Assembly: GCF_009769385.1 (NCBI RefSeq)
Contig: NZ_VKAB01000050.1
Span: 1-58,869, forward strand
DNA from: Saccharothrix deserti
Lineage (GTDB): Bacteria; Actinomycetota; Actinomycetes; Mycobacteriales; Pseudonocardiaceae
DNA length: 58,869 nucleotides
Direction: 5' to 3'
Made by a program: the position numbers and the translations under genes. Below, one piece after another: positions 24,673-35,151 of this stretch. The notes below the pieces were generated by a model. It did no database searches. It saw only the letters and a list, made by a program, of their open reading frames with translations, and had not been told where the DNA came from. The stretch's first letter is position 1. The number at the start of each line of letters is the position of its first letter.

Positions 24673-25875
24673 GTGATCGGCGTGACGGGGACGGAGTCGA
24701 AGATCAGCGACAGGGTGCCGAAGCTGCTGCGCGTGACGGCGGCGTTGAGCTGGCGGTTCGTGGCGGTGGTCGCCGCGCTCTACGTGGTGTTCCAGGTGGT
24801 CGGGTTCCTGGCCACGATCGTCATCCCGGCCGGGGTGGCGCTGCTGCTGGCAGCACTGCTGTCGCCCGCGGTGTCGCAGCTGACGCGGGCGGGCATGCCG
24901 CGCGGGCTGTCCACGGGAGTGGTGCTGGTCGGGGGCATCGCGGTCGTCGGCGGTGTGCTCACGTTCGTCATCACCGAGTTCTCCAAGGGCCTGCCGCAGT
25001 TGCAGGAGCAGATCAGCGCGAGCCTCGACACGATCCGCGGCTGGCTCAAGGACGGTCCGCTGCACCTGAGCGACGTGCAGCTCCAGCAGTACCTCGACCG
25101 CGTGGTGGAGACGGTCAAGGAGAACCAGTCCGAGATCACGTCCGGCGCGCTCACCACGGCGGCCACCGTCGGCGAGCTGCTGACCGGACTGCTCCTCGCG
25201 CTGTTCACGCTCATCTTCTTCCTGCACGACGGCGACGGGATCTGGCGGTTCATGATCCGGGTCGTGCCACAGGACGTGCGCGGGCGGGCCGATGTCGCCG
25301 GGCGGCGCGGGTTCGCCTCGCTCGTGTCGTACGTGCGGGCGACCGCGCTGGTGGCCGTGGTGGACGCGGTCGGCGTCGGCATCGGCCTGTGGATCGTGGA
25401 CGTGCCGCTGGTCGTGCCGCTGTCGGCGCTGGTGTTCCTCGGCGCGTTCATCCCGATCATCGGCGCGGTGATCACCGGTGCGGTGGCGGTGTTGGTGGCG
25501 CTGGTGGCCAACGGGCCGTTGGAGGCGCTGATCATCCTGGCCGTGCTCATCGGCGTGATGCAGTTGGAGAGCCACGTGCTGCAGCCGCTGCTGCTGGGGC
25601 GCGCGGTGAAGCTGCACCCGTTGGCCGTGGTGCTGGCGATCACCACCGGGTTGGTCGTGAGCGGTATCGCGGGCGCGCTGCTGTCGGTGCCGCTGCTGGC
25701 GGTGTTGAACTCGGGGATCAGGTCGTTGCTGTCGGAATCGGACAAGGCCGTCGAGCCGGGGGAGGTCGACGTGCACGAGCCGCAGGAGAGCGGGCCGGTG
25801 GACACCGGTGGCGAGCGGGTCGAGGGCATCGACGACACCGGGGACCCGACGGCGGAGCACAGCGGGAAGAAGTGA
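24673..25875 (+). CDS. AI-2E family transporter
   Basis: About 400 residues from the GTG at 24673 (GTG 24682 also possible; GGAGG at 24654-24658). The family layout is visible: paired N-terminal segments (FVAVVAALYVVFQVVGFLAT, then VIPAGVALLLAALLSP), a soluble helical stretch (GLPQLQEQISASLDTIRGWL), four or more further segments, and the conserved HVLQPLLLGRAVKLHPLAVV near the end. The C-terminal tail is acidic and disordered. The family includes putative autoinducer-2 exporters and Na+/H+ antiporters; the substrate here is unknown. Confidence 0.88.
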   Translation: MIGVTGTESKISDRVPKLLRVTAALSWRFVAVVAALYVVFQVVGFLATIVIPAGVALLLAALLSPAVSQLTRAGMPRGLSTGVVLVGGIAVVGGVLTFVITEFSKGLPQLQEQISASLDTIRGWLKDGPLHLSDVQLQQYLDRVVETVKENQSEITSGALTTAATVGELLTGLLLALFTLIFFLHDGDGIWRFMIRVVPQDVRGRADVAGRRGFASLVSYVRATALVAVVDAVGVGIGLWIVDVPLVVPLSALVFLGAFIPIIGAVITGAVAVLVALVANGPLEALIILAVLIGVMQLESHVLQPLLLGRAVKLHPLAVVLAITTGLVVSGIAGALLSVPLLAVLNSGIRSLLSESDKAVEPGEVDVHEPQESGPVDTGGERVEGIDDTGDPTAEHSGKK

Positions 25876-25876
25876 G

Positions 25877-27073
25877 TCAGGCCATCTCGACCAGGTTGCG
25901 GCCGTAGCCCTTGGCGGCGAGCAGGGCGGAGTCGGCGGCCACCAGCAGGTCGGGCAGTTCGTAGCCGAACCGCTGGGTGGTGGCCACACCGATGCTCACG
26001 GTCAGGCCGGTGAGCAGGTGTTCCCGGCCGTCGGTGCCGACCGTGGGCACGGCCAGGTCGGCCACGGCGTGCCGCACGCGTTGCGCCACCGAACGCGCGA
26101 TGGCGGGTTCGGCGTCGGGCAGGAGCACGACGAACTCCTCACCGCCGAAGCGGCCGACCAGGTCACCGCTCCGCACGGTGCTGGTGAGCAGCAGGGCGAC
26201 CGCGCTCAGCGCCGAATCGCCCGCCAGGTGGCCGACCTCGTCGTTGACCCGCTTGAAGTGGTCGAGGTCGAGCAGCATCACGGCCATCGGCCGGTTGCGG
26301 ACCCGTGCCTTCGACAGCTCGTAGCGCGCCCGGCCGTCCCAGTGCACGGCGTTGGCCAGGCCGGTCTTCGCGTCGCGTTGCGCGGAACGGCGCCACTGCG
26401 GCAACTGCGCGGCACGTTCCAGCAGGGCCAGCGCCGGGCCGGCCATCAGCGCGTGCACCGGGGTGGCGACGGCGGCGAAACCCATGAGGCCGCCGATGCT
26501 CACCGCGACGACGCCCAGCACGGCGTCGATCGGCTCGCCGACGACCTCCTCGCCCGGCGCACGCGGGTTGCGCAGCTTCAGGCCCAGCGCGATCAGGCCG
26601 GCGCGGACCACCAGCAGCACCGTCGCGCCGAGCACCATGATCCCCAGGTCCGTGCTCGGGTCGGACCAACCGATGGCGTAACGGGTGCCGAACACCGCCA
26701 GCGCCGTCGCGGAGAGGGTGAACACCCAGCGGTGCGACTCGGGGCGTTTGCCCAGCACACCGTGCAGCGCGGGGCCGAAGAGCAGCAGGACGAGCAGGTT
26801 GCACGGCAGCGCGACCAGGCCCGCGGTGAGGTAGCAGAGGTGGGCGGCCCACGGGTTGCGCTCGGAATCGCCGACCCGGTGGCTGTAGATCGAACTGCCG
26901 ATGATCACCGCGCCGGCGGTGCCCGCGATTGCCGCGAACCGGCCGATCTCACCGGGTGTGGGCTGCGGCGATGACGCGATCGCGTAGGCGACGACGGCCA
27001 GCGCGGCGAGGTCGACGAACAGCCAGTAGGCCAGCGCGAAGCGCCTCAGCGTCCACAGTGGCCAGTGGCGCAC
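25877..27073 (-). CDS. Membrane diguanylate cyclase (GGDEF)
   Basis: 398 residues. Five or six hydrophobic segments occupy residues about 12-215 (a MASE-like sensor region). The GGDEF domain begins at DAKTGLANAVHWDGRARYEL and contains the active-site motif GGEEF (FGGEEFVVLLPDAE), so it should make c-di-GMP from GTP at the membrane. It converges with the AI-2E gene, the two stops being almost adjacent. No EAL domain and no clear inhibitory RxxD site just before the motif. Confidence 0.92.
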   Translation of the reverse strand: MRHWPLWTLRRFALAYWLFVDLAALAVVAYAIASSPQPTPGEIGRFAAIAGTAGAVIIGSSIYSHRVGDSERNPWAAHLCYLTAGLVALPCNLLVLLLFGPALHGVLGKRPESHRWVFTLSATALAVFGTRYAIGWSDPSTDLGIMVLGATVLLVVRAGLIALGLKLRNPRAPGEEVVGEPIDAVLGVVAVSIGGLMGFAAVATPVHALMAGPALALLERAAQLPQWRRSAQRDAKTGLANAVHWDGRARYELSKARVRNRPMAVMLLDLDHFKRVNDEVGHLAGDSALSAVALLLTSTVRSGDLVGRFGGEEFVVLLPDAEPAIARSVAQRVRHAVADLAVPTVGTDGREHLLTGLTVSIGVATTQRFGYELPDLLVAADSALLAAKGYGRNLVEMA

Positions 27074-27303
27074 GCTCAGCCCTCCCTCGCCACAGCAGCC
27101 TACGGACGCGACCTCAACCCCGAGAGATCGGACCCCGGAGAATCGGACCCGGTAGAGGTCGGACTCCGACCGATCGGCTCAGCGAGATCACGCACGGTGA
27201 CTCCCGTCAGCTTTCCACACATGTCGATGTCGGAACAGACGGCCACCTGGGGGTTAGGTACGCCACCCCGACACGGCAAGATTGGGCGCGAAGGGAGCAC
27301 ACC

Positions 27304-28446
27304 GTGCACACACAGCCATCCGGCCAGGGGCCATCGGTGATGGAGGACCCGGTCGCGCACCTCTGGCGGGGAACGGTCGCGCTACGCATAGTGACGTTCT
27401 TGTTCGCCGTGGGCAACGTCGTGGTGCACTACCGCTGGTACGAACGCCCGTGGCTGGGCTGGACGACGCTCGCGGTGATGGCGCTGTGGTCGGCGTTCAC
27501 CGTCCACGCCTACAGCCGGGAGAGCGGGCGGCGGCCGTGGGTCGTGGTCGCGGACCTGCTGGTGACGTGCGGGCTGATGTCCCTCTCGCCGCTGATCATG
27601 ACGGACAGCCAGTTCCTGTTCAACGTCCCGCTGATCACCACGATCTGGGCGGCCTGCCCGCCGGTGGCGGCGGGCGCGCTCGGCGGGCGGTTCGCGGGCG
27701 CGGCGTCCGGGTTCGCGGTCGGGTTGAGCACCTACCTCAACCGCGGTGTGGCCAGCGTCGACCTGGCGCGGGACGTGGTCCTGCTGGCCGGCGCGGGTTT
27801 CGTGGTCGGCATGGCGTCGTCCACGGCGCGCCGTTCGGCGGTGCGGCTGGCGCAGGCGTTGCGGACCGAGGCGGCCACGGCGGAACGCGAGCGGCTGGCG
27901 CGGTCCATCCACGACGGTGTGCTGCAAGTCCTGGCGCGGGTGCGCAAACGCGGCGCCGAACTCGGCGGTGAGGCGGCGGAACTCGCGGAGTTGGCCGGTG
28001 AGCAGGAGGTCGCGTTGCGGTCCCTGGTGGCCGCCGCGCCGACCGAGTCCACTTTGGATGGTGACGCGGACCTGCGGCCGGCGCTGCAACTCCTGGCCAC
28101 GTCACGGGTCCAGGTGTCCACACCGGCCACGCAGGTGATGCTGCCCGCCGCGAAGGCGTTCGAGCTGACCGCCGTGGTGCGCGAGGCGCTGTCCAACGTG
28201 GACAAGCACGCGGGACCGGACGCGAGGGCGTGGGTGCTGCTCGAAGACCTCGGCGAGGAGGTCGTGCTCAGCGTCCGCGACGACGGCCCCGGCATCCCGG
28301 AGGGGCGGCTGGCCTCGGCCGAGGCGGAGGGCCGGATGGGTGTCGCCCAGTCCATCCGGGGCCGGGTGGAGGCGCTGCGTGGGACCCTTGAGCTGCAAAC
28401 GGGGCCGGGGGAGGGCACCGAGTGGGAGGTGCGGGTTTTCAGATGA
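27304..28446 (+). CDS. MacS-like sensor histidine kinase (DUF5931)
   Basis: 380 residues from GTG 27304, preceded by AGGGAG at 27291-27296. Residues about 25-185 hold six hydrophobic segments (DUF5931-type sensor), then the HisKA_3 dimerisation motif ERERLARSIHDGVLQVLARV with the phospho-accepting His, and the HATPase with REALSNVDKHA (N-box) and DDGPGIPEG (G1). It overlaps the response regulator by 4 bp. In Streptomyces the equivalent MacRS pair affects morphology and antibiotic production; the ligand is unknown. Confidence 0.92.
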   Translation: MHTQPSGQGPSVMEDPVAHLWRGTVALRIVTFLFAVGNVVVHYRWYERPWLGWTTLAVMALWSAFTVHAYSRESGRRPWVVVADLLVTCGLMSLSPLIMTDSQFLFNVPLITTIWAACPPVAAGALGGRFAGAASGFAVGLSTYLNRGVASVDLARDVVLLAGAGFVVGMASSTARRSAVRLAQALRTEAATAERERLARSIHDGVLQVLARVRKRGAELGGEAAELAELAGEQEVALRSLVAAAPTESTLDGDADLRPALQLLATSRVQVSTPATQVMLPAAKAFELTAVVREALSNVDKHAGPDARAWVLLEDLGEEVVLSVRDDGPGIPEGRLASAEAEGRMGVAQSIRGRVEALRGTLELQTGPGEGTEWEVRVFR

Positions 28447-29093
28447 GCGTGTCCGTGATGGTGGTGGACGACCACCCGTTGTGGCGTGACGGTGTCGCGC
28501 GTGACCTGTCCGAACGCGGCTTCGAGGTGGTCGCGACCGCCGGTGACGCCGCGTCGGCGGTGCGGATCGCCCGCGCGGTGCGGCCGGACGTGGTGCTGAT
28601 GGACCTCAACCTCGGCGAGACGACGGGGGTCGAGGCGACCACGATGATCACCGGGTCGCTGTCCGGAACCCGGGTGCTGGTGCTGTCCGCGAGCGGCGAG
28701 CACAGCGACGTGCTGGAGGCGGTGAAGGCGGGCGCGTCCGGTTACCTGGTGAAGTCGGCGTCGGCCGAGGAGCTGGTGGAGGCGGTGAACCGGACCGCCG
28801 CCGGCGACGCGGTGTTCACCGCGGGCCTGGCGGGGCTGGTGCTCGGCGAGTACCGGCGGATGGCCGCCACGCCGGACGAGGACAAGCCGCAGCTCACCGA
28901 CCGGGAGACCGAGGTGCTGCGGCTGGTGGCCAAGGGGCTGACCGCGCGGCAGATCGCGAACCGGCTCGTCATCTCGCACCGCACGGTGGAGAACCACGTG
29001 CAGTCCACCCTGCGCAAGCTCCAGTTGCACAACCGCGTCGAGCTGGCGCGGTACGCGATCGAGCACGGGCTCGACGTCGAGCCGGAGGGCTGA
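28443..29093 (+). CDS. MacR-like NarL/LuxR-family response regulator
   Basis: 216 residues. Receiver domain with acidic pocket DDHP (9-12), phospho-Asp in VVLMDLNLG (about residue 59), Thr/Ser switch VLVLSASGEH and Lys in GYLVKSAS. The C-terminal LuxR helix-turn-helix is LTDRETEVLRLVAKGLTARQ followed by IANRLVISHRTVENHV. Translationally coupled to the kinase gene by ATGA. Partner of the sensor at 27304. Confidence 0.95.
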   Translation: MSVSVMVVDDHPLWRDGVARDLSERGFEVVATAGDAASAVRIARAVRPDVVLMDLNLGETTGVEATTMITGSLSGTRVLVLSASGEHSDVLEAVKAGASGYLVKSASAEELVEAVNRTAAGDAVFTAGLAGLVLGEYRRMAATPDEDKPQLTDRETEVLRLVAKGLTARQIANRLVISHRTVENHVQSTLRKLQLHNRVELARYAIEHGLDVEPEG

Positions 29094-29096
29094 GCC

Positions 29097-29666
29097 ATGA
29101 CCGACCCGAGAGACTTCCGGGTGTCCGACGCCGAGCGGGAGCACGTCGTCGGGCTCTTGCAGAAGGCGATCGGCCGCGGGCTGATCACCTTGGACGAGTT
29201 CACCGAGCGCACCGACACGGCCCTGGCCGCACGCACGCGCGGCGAGCTCAACGCCGTGCTGCTGGACCTGCCGGGCATGGTGCACAACGAGCAGGTCCTG
29301 CCCGTGCCGCAGGAGCGGCAGGAGCTGAAGGCGACCATGTCGACGGTCAACCGCAAGGGCAACTGGACCGTGCCGCGACAACTCGTGGTCCGCAACCGGA
29401 TGGGCTCCGCGGACCTCGACTTCCGCGAGGCGTCCATCCCGCACGCCGTGGTGGACATCGAGCTGGACGTGACGGCCGGGTCGGTGAAGCTGGTCCTGCC
29501 CGACGGCGCGACGGTGAACGCCGAGGGCGTCGAGCTGGCCGCGAGCAACCTGAAGGACAAGGTGGGCACGGGCGTGAACGGGCGTCCGCACTTCGTCGTG
29601 CACGGCGCGGTGCGGGCCGGGTCGGTGGAGATCAAGAAGAAAGCGCGCTGGTTCCGGCACGCGTGA
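29097..29666 (+). CDS. DUF1707 (SHOCT-like) domain protein
   Basis: 189 residues. The N-terminal 55 residues match DUF1707: RVSDAEREHVVGLLQKAIGR then GLITLDEFTERTDTALAART, ending LNAVLLDLPG. The rest is a beta-rich domain resembling the cell-wall-active-antibiotic-response-type fold (VVDIELDVTAGSVKLVLPDG). Usually linked to actinobacterial two-component systems; it starts 3 bp after macR-like, so it is probably their co-transcribed output or modulator. No membrane segment. Confidence 0.88.
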   Translation: MTDPRDFRVSDAEREHVVGLLQKAIGRGLITLDEFTERTDTALAARTRGELNAVLLDLPGMVHNEQVLPVPQERQELKATMSTVNRKGNWTVPRQLVVRNRMGSADLDFREASIPHAVVDIELDVTAGSVKLVLPDGATVNAEGVELAASNLKDKVGTGVNGRPHFVVHGAVRAGSVEIKKKARWFRHA

Positions 29667-29762
29667 CGGCGATGGTCGCCTGACTCGTGTGAAGCTCAAC
29701 TTACGAGTGAATTCAGAAAGTCCTGATGGACTGCACAAGGCGGACAGAGCACACTCGCCGGC

Positions 29763-30796
29763 ATGAAGGCACTGGTCAAGGCGACCGCCGGGCCGGGACT
29801 GTCCCTGACCGACGTCCCGGACCCCACCCCCGGCCCCGGTGACGTCGTGGTCCGGGTGCTGCGCACCGGTATCTGCGGCACGGACCTGCACATCGACTCG
29901 TGGGACGACTGGGCCGCGCACAACATCCACGCGCCGCTCGTGCTCGGCCACGAGTTCGTCGGCGAGGTCGTGGAGACCGGCGCCTCGGTGACCGGGGTGA
30001 AGGTCGGCGACCTGGTCAGCGGCGAAGGCCACCTGGTGTGCGGCACGTGCCGCAACTGCAAGGCCGGCCGCCGCCACCTGTGCGCCAACACGCGCGGCCT
30101 GGGCGTGCACGACGACGGCGCGTTCGCGCAGTACGTGGTGCTGCCCGAGGAGAACGCCTGGGTGCACCGCGCCCCGGTCGACCTGGACGTGGCGGCGATC
30201 TTCGACCCCTTCGGCAACGCCGTGCACACCGCGCTGTCGTTCCCGGTCATCGGCGAGGACGTGCTGATCACCGGCGCGGGCCCGATCGGGATCATGGCGG
30301 CGGCCGTGGCCAAGCACGCCGGCGCGCGCAACGTCGTCATCACCGACGTGAGCGAGCACCGGCTGGACCTGGCCCGGAAGGTCGGCGTCGACCTCGCGTT
30401 GAACGTCTCCGAGCGCACGATCTCCGAGGCGCAGTCGGAACTGGGCATGTCCGAGGGCTTCGACGTCGGCATGGAGATGTCCGGCAAGCCGATCGCGTTG
30501 CAGGAGATGATCGGCAACATGGCCCACGGCGGCCGGATCGCGATGCTCGGGCTGCCCGCCGAGGAGTTCGCGGTCGACTGGAGCAGCGTCGTGCTGAAGA
30601 TGCTGCAGATCAAGGGCATCTACGGCCGCGAGATGTTCGAGACCTGGTACTCGATGTCGGTCCTGCTGCAACGCGGCCTCGACCTGACCCCGGTGATCAC
30701 GCACCGGTTCGACTACACGGCGTTCGACGAGGCGTTCGCGACGGCTCGCGAGGGCAAGTGCGGCAAGGTCATCCTCGACTGGACGGGAGCTCACTG

Positions 30797-30797
<1 letters not shown>
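29763..30797 (+). CDS. tdh: L-threonine 3-dehydrogenase
   Basis: Oxidises L-threonine to 2-amino-3-oxobutyrate with NAD+, the first step of threonine breakdown to glycine. The 344-residue zinc-dependent medium-chain dehydrogenase has the catalytic Cys in GICGTDLHI (about 38-46), GHEFVGEV, the structural zinc cysteines CGTCRNCKAGRRHLC, and the Rossmann motif GAGPIGIMAA. The stop shares a base with the start of kbl (TGATG), so they form one operon. The promoter should lie in 29667-29762; I see no clear operator there. Confidence 0.93.
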
Positions 30798-31978
<1,181 letters not shown>

Positions 31979-31999
31979 TCGTTTGCGCTAGTCCTTTGG

Positions 32000-32179
32000 C
32001 TAGTCCTTGGTGGGCGCGCCGTAGCAGGCCAGGGCGATGGCGGTCATCACGATCACCGAGGTGATGGCCGTCCGGCTGGGCGCGAACCCACCGGCGACGA
32101 GGCTCGGCAGCATGAAGCCGAACACCAGCATCACCGCGGTCGCCCCGGCCAGGATGGTGCGCGCGTTGTCGTAGCGCAT
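32000..32179 (-). CDS. Tiny membrane protein with two hydrophobic segments
   Basis: 59 residues (MRYDNARTILAG..., ending GAPTKD). Two predicted membrane helices, ILAGATAVMLVFGFMLPSLV and ITSVIVMTAIALACYG, separated by a short AGGFAPSRT loop. High-GC third positions support coding. It resembles the next small protein in layout and in the GGF loop. Function unknown. Confidence 0.6.
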   Translation of the reverse strand: MRYDNARTILAGATAVMLVFGFMLPSLVAGGFAPSRTAITSVIVMTAIALACYGAPTKD

Positions 32180-32219
32180 GGGGCCGGGATACCCCGGCGG
32201 CGGTGCCCGGACACCACGC

Positions 32220-32408
32220 TCAACCTCGTATGCCCCAGATGCCGAGGAACACGAGCAGGATCGCGGACACGAGGATCGAGAGCAGCACGACGGTGCCGTT
32301 CACCTCGAACCCGCCGGCTCGGGCGCTGGGCACGACGATGCCGAACACGACCAGGACGAGCAGGCCGAGTCCCGAGATCACCAGGCTTGGCGTGCGGTTG
32401 GAGCGCAT
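32220..32408 (-). CDS. Tiny membrane protein, likely paralogue of the preceding one
   Basis: 62 residues (MRSNRTPSLVISG..., ending IWGIRG) with two helices, LVISGLGLLVLVVFGIVVPS and VVLLSILVSAILLVFLGIWG, joined by ARAGGFEVNG. It sits 41 bp upstream of the other small gene on the same strand and 90 bp from the divergent LysR gene. The shared MR-x-(D)N start, GGF loop and two-helix plan suggest duplication. Function unknown. Confidence 0.6.
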   Translation of the reverse strand: MRSNRTPSLVISGLGLLVLVVFGIVVPSARAGGFEVNGTVVLLSILVSAILLVFLGIWGIRG

Positions 32409-32498
32409 GCCCCTTGGTACCGCACCGTGGCCGGGCATGCAGGACGTGTGCCCGTGATCCCCGTGCGGGATCGGGCGACGCCGGGTGAGGATTGGCTC

Positions 32499-33368
32499 GT
32501 GATCGACCCACGACGACTTCGGGTGCTGCGCGCGCTCGCCGACCACGGCACCGTGACGGCGGCGGCGCAGGCGCTGCACCTCACGCCGTCCGCGGTGTCG
32601 CAGCAGTTGGCCGCCCTGGAGTCCGAGGTGGGGCATTCGCTGTTGCGGCGACGGGGGCGGCGGGTGTCGTTGACGGCCGCCGGTGAGCTGCTGGTCGGGC
32701 ACGCCAACGCGGTGGCGGCGGAGCTGGAACGGGCCCAGGCGACGTTGGCCGCGTTCACGTCGGGCACCACCGGACGGGTCGAGGTGGGCAGTTTCGCGTC
32801 GGCGATCAGCCAGGTCGTAGCGCCTGCGTTGGCGGCGTTGCGGATGTCCGCGCCGGGCGTGGCGTTGCGGGTGCGGGACGTGGAGGGGCACGCCAGCGTG
32901 CCGCTGCTGCTGGACGGCGAGATCGACCTGGCGATCACCGAGGAGTACCGGCTGCGGACGGACGACCGGCGGCTGACCCGGTTCCCGCTCTACACCGAGC
33001 CGTTCGACGTGGTGCTGCCGGCGGAGCACCGGTTGGCGGGGCAGGTCGACGTGGACCTGGCGGACCTCGCGGACGACGACTGGGTGGTGACGCTGCCCGG
33101 CAACCCGGTGCGGGACGTGGTGCAGCTGGCCTGCGAGCACGCCGGTTTCTTGCCGCGGATCACGCACACGTCCGACGACTTCCGGGCCATCGACGCGTTG
33201 GTGCGGGCCGGCGCGGGGGTGGCGTTGGTGCCGCGCAACGCGGTGTTGGGTGTGCCGGTGCGGGGGACGGCTCCGCTGCGCCGGGTGGTTGCGGCGGTGC
33301 GGCGGGGCAGCGAGGAGCACCCGTTGATCAGGTTGGTGCGCGATGCTCTGGCGGTGGCGGCGGGTTGA
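32499..33368 (+). CDS. LysR-family transcriptional regulator
   Basis: 289 residues from GTG 32499. Winged helix at 1-60: LRVLRALADHGTVTAAAQAL then LTPSAVSQQLAALESEVGHS. The C-terminal substrate-binding domain has the usual VEVGSFASA opening and LAITEEYRL. It diverges from the two small membrane proteins, which are its most likely targets by the usual LysR arrangement, with tdh-kbl nearby. Inducer unknown. Confidence 0.9.
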   Translation: MIDPRRLRVLRALADHGTVTAAAQALHLTPSAVSQQLAALESEVGHSLLRRRGRRVSLTAAGELLVGHANAVAAELERAQATLAAFTSGTTGRVEVGSFASAISQVVAPALAALRMSAPGVALRVRDVEGHASVPLLLDGEIDLAITEEYRLRTDDRRLTRFPLYTEPFDVVLPAEHRLAGQVDVDLADLADDDWVVTLPGNPVRDVVQLACEHAGFLPRITHTSDDFRAIDALVRAGAGVALVPRNAVLGVPVRGTAPLRRVVAAVRRGSEEHPLIRLVRDALAVAAG

Positions 33369-33516
33369 GCGGGGGCCGCGTGAGTCGGGTTAAGCGGGGC
33401 GGCTTGAGTTCAGGGAAGCGGGCCGCGCGTAATCCGGCCGGTGGCGGTTCGGTGGTGGTGCGGTTCCTCTGGAGACGTGTGGAGGCGTGCTGGTGCGGTC
33501 CGGCGTGTGGAAACGT

Positions 33517-35148
33517 CTAGTGAGGGGCGCGGGCGGCTAGTTTTGCTGAGGCTGGGTCGGCGGCGGCCAAGGCGCCTCGGGCGGCCAGTTGGCAGAGGTC
33601 GAAGCTTGTTGATGCCAGTTTCGCGCCGACGCCGGCCAGTGCCGTGTGGTTCATCGACAGGCTTGTCACGCCCAAGCCGGTCAGCACGCACGCCAGCAAC
33701 GGGTCGGCGGCGGCTTCCCCGCAGACACCCACTGGCTTGCCCAGGGCGGTGCCCGCGTCGCCGACCAGCTTGATCAGTCGGAGCAGGGCGGGTTGCCATG
33801 GGTCGTTGAGCGCTGCCACCGCGCCGACCTGGCGGTCCGCGGCGAAGACGTACTGCGCCAGGTCGTTGGTGCCGATGGACACGAAGTCGACCACCGCCAG
33901 GATCTCGCGGGCGACCAGGGCCGCCGCCGGGACCTCGATCATCACGCCCGCGCGACGCAGGCCCGCCGCACGCGCCCGTTCCACGAACCACGCGGCCTCG
34001 GCGGCGGTGGCGACCATCGGGGCCATCACGGACACCTCGGCCTCGGTGTCGGCGGCGGCCAGGGCGATCGCTTCGAGTTGGCGTTCCAGCACGTCAGGGC
34101 GGTCGAAGGCGACGCGCAGGCCGCGCACGCCCAGCGCCGGGTTCGGTTCGGGTTCGGGGGACAGGAACGCCAGGGGCTTGTCCGCGCCGGCGTCCAGGGT
34201 CCGCACCACGACGGGCTTGCCCGCGAACGGCGCCAGCACCGCCGCGTACGCCTCGCGCTGGGCGTCGACGGACGGCTCGGAAGACGCCGACAGGAAGCAG
34301 AACTCGGTCCGGAACAGGCCGACGCCCTCCGCGCCGGCCGCCGCGGCGGAGACCGCGTCGGCGGGTGAGCCGACGTTGCCGAGCACCTTCACCCGGTAGC
34401 CGTCGCGCAGCACGCCGACGCCGTTCCACGACGCGCGACCGGCCACGTGCGCCGCGCGCACCGTGCCGTCGGACGCCTGCACCACGCCGGTGTCACCGTC
34501 CACGAGCAGCGCCGACACCTCCAGGTCCAGCACGCCCCGGCACGCGACCACGGCCGGGATGCCGAGCGACCGGGCCAGGATCGCGGTGTGCGAGGTGGGG
34601 CCGCCTTCCTCGGTGACCAGCGCCAGCACCTTGCTCGGGTCGAGACCGGCGGTGTCGGCGGGCGCGAGGTCGCGCGCCACCAGAACCGACGGCGAGGACA
34701 GCTCGGGCACGCCGGGCGCGGGCACGCCGAGCAGTTCGGCGACCAGCCGGTCCCGCACGTCACGCACGTCGCGGGCGCGTTCGGCCATGTACCCGCCGGC
34801 GGCTTCCAGGGCGGCGATGAACCCGGCGGCGGCCTGGTGCACGGCCCGTGCGGCGGGCAGCGAGTCGGACATCACCAGCTTCTCGGCCTGCGACAACAAC
34901 GCGGGGTCGGCCGCCATCGCGGCGGTCGTCTCCAGCACGTCCTTGGCATCCCCGGTGACGGCGGCGGCACGCTCGTGCAGCCGGGCCACGACCACGTCCG
35001 CGGCGGGCCTGATCCGCGCGGCCTCGGCCGCCGGGTCCGCGGGTGCGGGCACCGCCGGTGGTTCTCCCAGGGGCTCCGCCACCCGGACCACCGGACCGGA
35101 AGCCCGACCCGAACTCACCCCGACACCGCTCAGCCGCACGCTCGACAT
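33517..35148 (-). CDS. ptsI: Phosphoenolpyruvate-protein phosphotransferase (enzyme I)
   Basis: Transfers phosphate from PEP to HPr to start sugar uptake by the PTS. 543 residues. The phospho-His lies in GGPTSHTAILARSLGIPAV, the PEP-binding core in VGLFRTEFCFL and VVVRTLDAGADKPL, and the C-terminal active Cys in GVCGEAAADPLLA. The N-terminal HPr-binding domain is present. No HPr or enzyme II gene is nearby. The start is 3 bp after the stop of a truncated kinase gene, so it may have lost or changed its promoter. Confidence 0.95.
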   Translation of the reverse strand: MSSVRLSGVGVSSGRASGPVVRVAEPLGEPPAVPAPADPAAEAARIRPAADVVVARLHERAAAVTGDAKDVLETTAAMAADPALLSQAEKLVMSDSLPAARAVHQAAAGFIAALEAAGGYMAERARDVRDVRDRLVAELLGVPAPGVPELSSPSVLVARDLAPADTAGLDPSKVLALVTEEGGPTSHTAILARSLGIPAVVACRGVLDLEVSALLVDGDTGVVQASDGTVRAAHVAGRASWNGVGVLRDGYRVKVLGNVGSPADAVSAAAAGAEGVGLFRTEFCFLSASSEPSVDAQREAYAAVLAPFAGKPVVVRTLDAGADKPLAFLSPEPEPNPALGVRGLRVAFDRPDVLERQLEAIALAAADTEAEVSVMAPMVATAAEAAWFVERARAAGLRRAGVMIEVPAAALVAREILAVVDFVSIGTNDLAQYVFAADRQVGAVAALNDPWQPALLRLIKLVGDAGTALGKPVGVCGEAAADPLLACVLTGLGVTSLSMNHTALAGVGAKLASTSFDLCQLAARGALAAADPASAKLAARAPH

Positions 35149-35151
35149 GGT

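Noticed and set aside
22558..25875. 1105-residue open frame extending the AI-2E transporter upstream
   Set aside because: The first 700 residues are antisense to the beta-helix protein gene; the family normally has 350-400 residues, so the start is near 24673.
27732..30794. 1020-residue minus-strand open frame
   Set aside because: Antisense shadow of the histidine kinase, response regulator, DUF1707 and tdh genes, caused by high GC; Arg/His/Gly-rich product without domains.
33410..33991. Minus-strand frame downstream of ptsI
   Set aside because: It overlaps the ptsI 3' part in another frame and shows only Arg/Gly-rich composition.
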